DNA of 64,000 bases from Isoetes taiwanensis (Eukaryota; Streptophyta; Lycopodiopsida; Isoetales; Isoetaceae), in contig JAJEKV010000011.1 of NCBI GenBank assembly GCA_021234155.1, positions 8,729,132-8,793,131 on the forward strand. Direction: 5' to 3'. Of this stretch, positions 56,355-64,000 are shown in pieces (the first letter of the stretch is position 1; each line of letters begins with the position of its first letter). The position numbers and the translations under genes were made by a program. The notes beneath the pieces are model-generated. The model searched no databases. It saw only the letters and a program-made list of their open reading frames with translations, and was not told the origin of the DNA.

Positions 56355-56405
56355 ATACAAGAAATTTATCGCGGCGGCCAAGGCCGCCGCAAACATTTCT
56401 CTTAC
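56355..56405. repeat. small hairpin repeat, copy 2
   Basis: ATACAAGAAATTTATC, then a perfect stem GCGGCGGCC-AA-GGCCGCCGC (56371-56390), then AAACATTTCTCTT, whose ends also nearly pair. Related to 38546-38595. The ACAAGAAATTT start recalls CACTA-element ends, but no CACTA is present. Confidence 0.7.
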
Positions 56406-57344
56406 CCATTTCCTCTATGTTTTAGAAGGGAATCAGAAGAAGAGAATTTCTGAGACCATCCTTCTCTCTCTCGACTTGCTATAAGGAGTCTAGTCTTTAA
56501 GAGTAGAGTATACCAGCATATGTAATCCATTGTGCACCCATTTGATGGAGCGAATATTTTAGGGGCATGGAAATCAATATCTTCATGGTAAGATGTGGAT
56601 GTCTTCCTATAACTTGGATATATGGCCAATGAATATTAAGCCTCGAAATTTTAACAAAATCCAAAGTTATATCATTTTATGCTTGATAAAAAAAATATTC
56701 TTAATTAATGCAGGGGCTTTTACCATTACCACATCGATTTTAACACACTTGGTTTTTTGTTTATGGAAGGCATGTTTGCGACTTGTCTTTATCTATCAAG
56801 TTTAGCTAACACCCATAATTAATTTACAAATGCAAAGGGTGAAGCCTCCGCATTCAATAGTAGGAACAACATTTAGATAAACAATAAGTGATTGGACCCA
56901 TTTTCCTGTAAATGCATTGCAGCAACTACTACAAAGAAAATTGCTGCAAACACACAGTATTGCTTCTCATTTTGAACTAGAAATGGTTTGCCATCACAAA
57001 TACACCATAGCAATTCAATTAACTTTCTAGTTAGGCAATATTTTGTTCATTGAAGTGTTCCAAGAATAAAATGGAAGTTAGTGTCTTAAAGACAACATTT
57101 TCATCACAATTGCACAGCGTCATGAGCATATGATGTTGATAGAATGCTTTATGTCAGCATTGCCTTGACTTATGTACTAAATCACAAATTTTATTCTCAT
57201 GTTGCTAAGAACTTTACTCCAAACCTTTGATCTTATATTGTCATGTGGAGACGCACTGAAGCCGAAATATTTTTCTACCTTCTATACGAAATCCTGTCAA
57301 GAGGGTCGTACTCCCATGTAGCTTTGCACTACTTGCATTGCAGA

Positions 57345-57917
57345 TCCTTGTTAAAAGCAAATTCAGGTTTGATTTAACATAAGTTCCTTGTTAAAAGCAA
57401 ATTTGAGTTTGATTTAACATGATCGTCTTCGTGCTGGCTGCAAAATAAGTAATGCCGAAGATCCACCAAATTTAGATAGGCTAGAAAAATGAAATAATAG
57501 CACTGTGAATTTGATAATACCACTGGTTATGCATAGACAACACAAGGCTTCTTCTTACTTGATTGTGTTCTGCAACAGCCAAATTCCATGTCCATTATTC
57601 TAACCTCATTATTTGACATATATCGCCCAAAAAAAAATGCACATTTTCAAATATTTTCCTGTAATCGCCAAAATGAAATCCAATAAGGATTTTACATATA
57701 ACATCTTTATAATCTTTATAGCAAAAACTACAAATTAATGCTTTTCTCCATAATTTTCCTTCTAGGAAGAATAGAACAGAAAAAGAATAAAGACAAATGA
57801 GGTCCTTGTTAAAAGCAAATGCGGGTTTGATTTAACATGAGGTCCTTGTTAAAAGCAAAATTGGGTTTGATTTAAAATGATCGTCTTCTTGCTGGCTGCA
57901 AAATAAGTAACGCCGGC
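57345..57917. repeat. two blocks each with a doubled 40-bp unit
   Basis: Blocks 57345-57457 and 57803-57917 each hold two tandem copies of a unit starting TCCTTGTTAAAAGCAAA and containing GTTTGATTTAA, followed by ATGATCGTCTTC(G/T)TGCTGG. They are 458 bp apart. Confidence 0.8.
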
Positions 57918-59256
57918 AAGGTCGTATGCTTTTGCTGCAGCTTCTTCTTCATCATAAGCACCTGTCACGAATGAAGGACATAGCATTTAAATTTTGCACA
58001 TTCATATCATTTCGCAATGCAAAATCCAGCACTTACCAAGATACACTGGAATGCTCAAGTGTAATCCACAGCGCAACAATGTAGGAAGTTTTGGAGCATC
58101 AGTGCAAAGGAAATGGAATTTAGAAGATTCAAATTTCAAATTTGAATTTTATCTTTGATATATACAGCCATATGCTACGGCATGGGACTTATCTTGCTTG
58201 CCTCTTTTATTCTGGGAGTGGTTCCAGTGAGATGTGCTTCATATCGCCCAGTCCACCGATGCCTGGTTTGGATTGGATTGAAAATATATTAGATGTTGTC
58301 CAGCAAGATTTTATGGCAAATGCATAGATCCAGATGATGATATTAAAAGTCTAAGAAGAAATTATTTGCTCAAGTGTGTAATCCAAGAAAGAAAAAGACA
58401 AAACAACCTTAAAGTGATACTGATCAACATGGACGGGGCATGCAATTGCTTGCTAACCTCGTAACACCCCTGTAGATCGAACTTCCTTTGCCAGTAGAAT
58501 ATGACGAAGAGGCTTTATCCGCAGCCTCTTCTGCAGAAGGTACCCTCCGCCTTCTCCTTTTAATTTGTCAGCACCCGAGATGAAGAAAGAAAGACGAGGA
58601 TGAGGAGTGTCATGATTTTGAGACATGCAAAAGAGAAGAAAAAAATAGAGAAAAATTCAAGCTAACCTTTTAAGAGTTCATCGGTTCAGCAATCGAGGAA
58701 TTGGGTCCAGCAAACTGGCAAAATGAAAGGACGCCATACAACTAAAGCAAGGATAGACCTGCACCTGTCAGTTATCCAGCACCCATCACCATATAGCGGA
58801 GAGAATAACTAGTTTTACCACTGGAACTGAGAAGAGATGTCATAGAGTCTGAGCTAAAGAGATTCCTTCAGGCACAGGGCAAAGATTTATGATTTAAACC
58901 ACACTTTTCTAGTTAAACACATAGCAGAATTCTAGAACCACGACGGAATCACCATCACATGCATAGAATGTCTCCGGAAAGAAGTGGTGCTCAACATTTC
59001 TTTCCCTAAAAAATCTACAGTGGAAATTGTGTTTTACTTGATGAACGGTCAAGATGGATGCTTCGACATCAAAAGTATAGCAATTATGTATGTTAAGATA
59101 AGATAATTATACCTTCTAGACAAAATGTGCATTTCCAATTGAAGAACATTTGATTCCCAATACCACACCCCGCTTTTGCACCACTAATGACTATAGAATT
59201 AGATTAAAATAGAAAGTACATGTGTTTCAAAGATAATTATGAGCAAGAGTAGCATG

Positions 59257-59321
59257 TTAGTGACCATAATTAAGAGGTTTCTAATTATGAGCTCATAATT
59301 AGAAACCTCTTAGTGACCATA
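59257..59321. repeat. perfect 42-bp palindrome flanked by 12-bp direct repeats
   Basis: 59271-59312 is fully self-complementary, centred on GAGCTC; the left arm is TAAGAGGTTTCTAATTATGA. TTAGTGACCATA occurs at 59257-59268 and again at 59310-59321. Confidence 0.92.
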
Positions 59322-59614
59322 TATAGACAAAATAAAGAAAATAGGCATCAATCCGAGCCATCGGATCGGCATTCTGGGAAGGGACGAGCAGCTATATATG
59401 CACTATTCATTCTTGTGTTTGGTTATCGGCGTCTTCTCACAGCAGCGTCTCTTTCTTGCCCATTGCTTCCCTCCCTACCTGCCCTTTTATATAGTTTTGA
59501 GTTTGTTTCATGTTCATGTTTATTTCCTTTTCGATACTAACTCTATTAATCCTCCACTCATTGAGTGTTGCTATGGTGATTATTGTCGTCTCATATATTT
59601 TTGTTCAATACTGG

Positions 59615-59769
59615 CCATCCGTTGGGTGATGCTTTTTTTCCACCCGATGGGTGATTCAAATTATTTTCCACCCACTGGGTGATGCTCTATATATTTTACC
59701 ACCCGTTGGGTGATGCTAGATGATTTCCACCTGTTGGTGATGCTATTTTTTCCACCTCTCGGTGATGCT
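59615..59769. repeat. degenerate minisatellite with CCACCC/GGGTG cores
   Basis: Six units of CCACCCGTTGGGTGATGCT with T-rich spacers of 4-14 bp. Each core is a small inverted repeat (CACCC/GGGTG). The last two are shortened. Confidence 0.8.
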
Positions 59770-60199
59770 TTCTGTTTCTCTATATGTTTGTTTACGGTTT
59801 CTAATGTCTAATGAGTGTTTTTGCTTTCTGGGAACTATTTTCTTAGGGGTGCTCGCCTGCCATGGTTGTACCTATTTTCTTAACATTTAACGGGTACTTT
59901 CTAGGCATTTCTCCCTTTTTCCAAGTTTCACACATTCCATGGTGTTGATGCGCATTTGGGCTGGCTTTACCAATTTCCTACCTTGCTCTTCAAGGCATCC
60001 TCGAGGCCGTTGGCGACCATTTCTCATTAGGGTTTTCCTCGAAAACCCGAAAGGGCGGGGTTTTTTATCCCGATGAGAAGTTGTCGCCATTGTCCTCTCT
60101 CTTTCCTTTGCATTTTCTTATTTCTTTATGGGGTAGCTAGACATTGTAGCTAGACAAGCCTATTTATCGGCCGGTTTTTGTGTTCTTTGCGGGTCCCTT

Positions 60200-60941
60200 A
60201 CCAGAATTGAAAGTTTTGAGAGATCATTATAGTTCCAAGTTTTATCATCTTAACATGTAACGATGTGCAAAATGTAGCCTCAAAAATCAACTCCAAGTAA
60301 ATGCACCTTTTTATAAGAATAGACCACAGACTCTTAACTAACAGTACACACAAAGAAATAATAGGCGTGAACAAAAATAATTTGTGCCTGAATAGCAAAA
60401 AAGGAGTAGAAAGTCCCAGGTTGAAGATCAGGATGATCTTGGGACTCCAGTGCTTTCCAGCCGTGTAGCCCCATTTGAAAGAATTTGGGATAGATGGGCA
60501 CGGATTTTTTCTTCTAAGCACAATCTGGGTTCACACTATTGAGAAAATACACAACATGCTTTTGAAGTTTCTAAGGTGGCTGAAACACTCAATGGGATTC
60601 AAATGCTTAGGAATGCCTCTTGCTCTTGGAACTTCATCATGGTTTCGGGTCACATAGTCCATGGAGATATAATGAGAACCCATTGCGATAAAGTGGTCCT
60701 TATCATGCATATCATCGAATGTCCTTGTCTCTAAAGGTTCTAATGGTCTCATGCTAGAAAAGGAAAAGGGTCTCTTCAGTTCCTATCCATCCATCACAGC
60801 CTATTAATGCAATGACATCTTCAATATTCTTAGAGACTACGGAGCCTGCCAATTGCATTTCTCGCGGAGCCCTTTGGCAGCTGCAATTCCAACACCAATA
60901 GCTGCAATAAAGAAGACTACACCATTAGAGATAATTTCCAT
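60200..60941 (-). pseudogene. unrecognised minus-strand gene relic
   Basis: Protein-like text in shifting frames, read right to left: from ATG 60941 GVVFFIAAIGVGIAAAKGLR (a hydrophobic, possibly membrane segment), then SKNIEDVIALIGCDGWIG (60840-60780), then from 60752 TFDDMHDKDHFIAMGSHYIS and DEVPRARGIPKHLNPIECFS, then 60521-60198. No family is recognised. Frame changes or introns separate the parts. Confidence 0.3.
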
Positions 60942-62830
60942 GGTATCAAGTCGTACATTCTTGTGCTTTGCATTGGCAAGACTTCCAAGGAGCTGATCAC
61001 CTCATAATCCAAAATTTCAGCATACAATTATCTTCCATTCCTCGTCTATTTGTAGAATGAATGTTTATGCTCAGTAGTCCAAACAACTACAAAATTTCAA
61101 TTTCCACAATGCATGCCTTGAAACAATCTTCTAGATGCACCATAAAGCTTTCGCATGTACATTCCAATATGTAGCATAATAACAGGGGTTTTTTTTGTGT
61201 TTTTGTACGCTTTTCACTAAGGTTTTCCTATGATTTCATGATGTATTCAAATGGATGTACTAATGCGTACATCTAGAGTGCACCATTTCTGAGCCATTGA
61301 TTTTAGCCTTTTTTTTTCAATGGTCAACAACCAATGGCTCACAACAAAAGCCCTTTTTTTGTGCGTGTGGTGCATAATGGGCACATGAAGGGCCATTGAT
61401 TTTAGCCTTTTTTTCCAATGGTCAACAACCAATGGCTCACAACAAAAGCCCTCTTTTTGTGTGTGTGATGCATAATGGGCACATGAAGGCTTGAAGGGCG
61501 CATGTAGTGCAGTTTCCCCGCCGGCAACACATTTCCTATCATAACTTTTGATCCAGAGCTCTGTTTGAGATGATTTTTATTGCGTTGGAAAGCTCTCTCC
61601 GAGATCTTTTTGATAGTGTATGATATGGATATGTTTGGTTAAGATATCTATGCTAAAACATCAATTTTTCGGCTAGGTTTGGTAGGCTTTCACATCCTAC
61701 TAGCTGATTAATACAGGTTTGCGCTATTGGATATTGTTTTATGGCTCATTCCGAATGAAGCTTGCAAAAAATTACCATGCATTTTTAGATTTTGAGGCAG
61801 TTATTAAGCAAATTCCAAGGCTTCTAGATCCTTGTGCTAACAAGCAGAAAAGTTTCCCACTTTGGTTTCTCACCACAAGAATCCATGGAGGCCAAAGGCT
61901 GCTGTTAAATTCCAGTTGAAAAATGTTTGTGTATGGGTGTTGCAAACTTTATGACTTTCAGAATAATGGGATCAATCTGCTCTATCTTTATAGTAACTTT
62001 TACTTATGTTCTATTTGTTTTATTGTGATCAAATTCAAAAGCTATAGGTGATGAAAGCCTCAAATGAATTCTAGTTTTTTTCTGGTTTGAATTCTAAAAT
62101 TTTTGTCACGCCAGGAGGGGGACGTCCCTAAGGCTCCGAAGGGGCCAAAAAATTTTTTTTGCAACACAAACCATTAACATCCAACATATAAAAATTAAAT
62201 CCCCCAACACATAACGACCAACACATAACAACCATTGACATTAACAACCAACACATAACTACCATTGACATTAATTAACACAACCATTGGGTCCAACACA
62301 TTTAAATTAAAATCCCCCTTAAACCCCCTTTGGTTTGTGTGCATTTTCACGCGGTGGTGGGGAGGTGGGTGACGTGAGGGCGTGAGAGCCCTCATAATTG
62401 TATTTTGCACATACGAAATCAACACCATATAGTATTCTGCTTGAAATCTTATAGTATTTTGGGAATCTTGTTATACAATATAGCAAATTTTGTACTTGCA
62501 TACTCCACAAATGAGGAACTTTACGTACGGTGTAGATTAAGGAATAAGGGGTGAATATGCCTATCCAACAGCTCTCGTTGCCCGGAGTCACCCCCCGTGT
62601 GAATATTCGCAATCACAACTTAATGCCCAAAATAATAGAAAACCTTGGCCTTAAATATAATAAGTGATTCTGGTATCATTCCTGCAAATGATCCATAAAT
62701 GTATGGTCTAAACTTAATAATCCATAAATATGGTCCAAACTTAATATTCGTTGTAGCTATGACATAGTTAAACAGTGGATATGGCATAGAAGATACTTAT
62801 ACTGATGAGATAATACTGATCTGATTAAAT
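60942..62830. other. non-coding stretch
   Basis: No gene is recognised. Apart from the 99-bp duplication there is an AACAACCAACACATAAC-type short repeat at 62205-62280 and a common plant repeat word (GCGTTGGAAAGCTCT) near 61583. Confidence 0.45.
61293..61489. repeat. 99-bp tandem duplication
   Basis: Units 61293-61391 and 61392-61489 start GCCATTGATTTTAGCCTTTT and end TGGGCACATGAAG. They are about 93% alike. Confidence 0.85.
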
Positions 62831-62843
62831 CATTACTTTGTTC

Positions 62844-63604
62844 CAGAGGCTATTGAAGGGTACATGTGGGTTTTCCACCAGAGTGTTCACGAGCATAAGC
62901 TTGTGAACTCTATGTATAGGCTGCTTGTCAATAGTGATATCCTTCTGCCATCCACTAGGTGGTCCCTTCAGCTTTCACCTCCTAATTGGAGACGTATGTG
63001 GACTTGGGCTTGGGATAAATTACTCCATCCTAAGGTGGCAGGGCTTTGGTGGCAAATTCTTCACAGATGTCCTCGTGTGAACGCGCTTGTCCACAGATTT
63101 GATCCTCGAGTATCAGCACTCTGCCCACTGTGCAAGCAAAGGGATGAGACCATTGAGCATTGTTTCTTTTTATGTGTTCATCTCCAGCCTGTTTGGTCTT
63201 GGCTGCTTTCTCTTTTTCATGTGACATTGACAAGTCAGCAAGTGCTTCTGGCTATTTATCCGGATGCTTTGAGTAAGTTGCGGAGCCAAGCATTTCATTT
63301 AGCATCAGGATGGTTGTTGTGGTTCATCTGGAAGCGCAGAAGACTGTGTATCTTTCAGGGTTTGGATATTCCTCCTGCAGGTGTCCTCCAGGACGCACAA
63401 GCTAGGATCGCTAAGGCATACCATTGTTCTTCGCTTGCTCCTGCCAAACGACAGTTGATATTTGAGTCCTACTTGAGTGTGCTGTCTTATGCATAGGCTG
63501 GTGGTTCTACTCAGTGGATCATGATTATCCTCTGAGATTTTATTTCTGCCTCTGCATTTGTATTTTGCTTTTGGCTTGGAGTTTTAATAAAGTTTGTCGT
63601 TCTT

Positions 63605-63636
<32 letters not shown>
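62844..63636 (+). mobile_element. 5'-truncated LINE insertion with poly(A) tail
   Basis: The 13-bp duplication CATTACTTTGTTC is at 62831-62843 and 63637-63649. The insert ends in AATAAA (63586-63591), then about 30 A residues (63607-63636). It is a classic target-primed insertion of an LINE 3' end, of a different family from LINE-1. Confidence 0.9.
62864..63496 (+). CDS. LINE C-terminal zinc-binding domain (zf-RVT) fragment
   Basis: The open frame of 210 codons reads WRRMWTWAWDKLLHPKVAGL, WWQILHRCPRVNALVHRF, LCPLCKQRDETIEHCFFLC and FHLASGWLLWFIWKRRRLCI, the layout of the zf-RVT domain at the C-terminus of plant LINE polyproteins. The first ATG is chance; the true start is lost with the RT at the 5' truncation. 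The frame is undamaged, so the insertion is young, but it has no activity alone. Confidence 0.85.
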   Translation: MWVFHQSVHEHKLVNSMYRLLVNSDILLPSTRWSLQLSPPNWRRMWTWAWDKLLHPKVAGLWWQILHRCPRVNALVHRFDPRVSALCPLCKQRDETIEHCFFLCVHLQPVWSWLLSLFHVTLTSQQVLLAIYPDALSKLRSQAFHLASGWLLWFIWKRRRLCIFQGLDIPPAGVLQDAQARIAKAYHCSSLAPAKRQLIFESYLSVLSYA

Positions 63637-63637
<1 letters not shown>

Positions 63638-63649
63638 ATTACTTTGTTC

Positions 63650-64000
63650 TAAACCTCTAAGCAAGGCTGTCTTTTTAGGCCCTTTAAACCATGTCTATCA
63701 GCACAAAAAAGATTTTCCTAACCACTGAAAGCAGTTTAATTGGATAAAACAGAAACATTATTTCAAAGGTGAAACTGAACCAATTAAGTTCTTAAATCTT
63801 CCGATAGTCAAAATTTCCTTTCCAAGTTGACATCTATACCTATTGGTATGCTGGAAATCATTGTGTCAAGTGAGTCCTCCTGCAAACATCAAGTACCAAA
63901 ATATGTAAGAAAAGGACAACCTGGGAGTTCTAGAATAAGCTTCATAAAGGATCACGCACCTGAAATTCCGGCTAAGAAGAAATGAAATTCTGGCGACGCA
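63650..64000. other. non-coding flank
   Basis: AT-rich sequence after the LINE with no recognisable feature. Confidence 0.5.

Larger units (their letters stand above)
55441..60199. other. mostly non-coding, AT-rich stretch
   Basis: No gene is recognised. Short frames (for example 58142-58327 and 59313-59682) show no domain. Repeats within it are listed separately. An imperfect inverted repeat of about 24 bp (60010-60034 against 60067-60090, TGGCGACC...GTCGCCA) encloses a small GC-rich loop. Confidence 0.45.

Overview
The window is nuclear DNA from a land plant with a large, transposon-filled genome. This rests on plant-type Ty1-copia and Ty3-gypsy retrotransposons primed by initiator tRNA-Met, a chromodomain integrase, plant-style LINEs, and Harbinger- and Mutator-type DNA elements. 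I cannot name the species. Only one ordinary host gene is clear: a single-exon ubiquitin-conjugating (E2) enzyme on the minus strand at 36256-36939. Most of the rest is nested mobile DNA in several age layers.

Layout. 1-1464 is the 3' end of a long gypsy LTR (element A) that lies inside the left LTR of a Ty1-copia element. The copia element spans 1465-24074. A chromodomain gypsy element (element B, 4274-17493, 5-bp target duplication GGATA, two LTRs of about 1.65 kb) interrupts its polyprotein. Its right LTR (19422-24074) is interrupted by a 3.9-kb Harbinger-like element (19580-23473, 27-bp terminal inverted repeats, TAA duplication). A LINE with a coiled-coil ORF1, an endonuclease and a broken reverse transcriptase follows at 25664-31220; it ends in (CTATT)22 and carries a 265-bp Mutator-type MITE. 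31221-41640 holds unrecognised gene relics, the E2 gene and small repeats. A second, GC-rich, decayed copy of the same LINE family lies at 41640-43860. An Athila/Tat-like gypsy element (element C, 46077-55279, duplication ATGTA) splits a minus-strand reading frame; it has gag, protease and RT, no recognisable integrase, and extra unknown ORFs. 55280-62830 is mostly non-coding with several short repeats and a perfect 42-bp palindrome. A 5'-truncated LINE tail with poly(A) and a 13-bp duplication lies at 62844-63636.

The standout is element B. Between its primer-binding site and gag it carries a histone H3-like gene (6499-7595). The tail begins MARTKQT and keeps K4 and K9, and the last 45 residues match canonical H3 at 37 positions by my hand alignment. 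The frame is disrupted as read. A second cargo ORF of unknown function (8411-9484, continued at 9420-9941) sits behind its own TATA box. The same element encodes an integrase with a C-terminal chromodomain, a fold that in other proteins reads the H3 tail. A chromodomain retrotransposon that has taken up an H3 gene is the best candidate here for an undescribed system.

Caution: the two LTRs of B are near-identical at their ends but differ by many 1-3 base indels in the GC-rich middle, and several coding breaks fall in homopolymers. Some frameshifts may be real decay and some may be consensus error.
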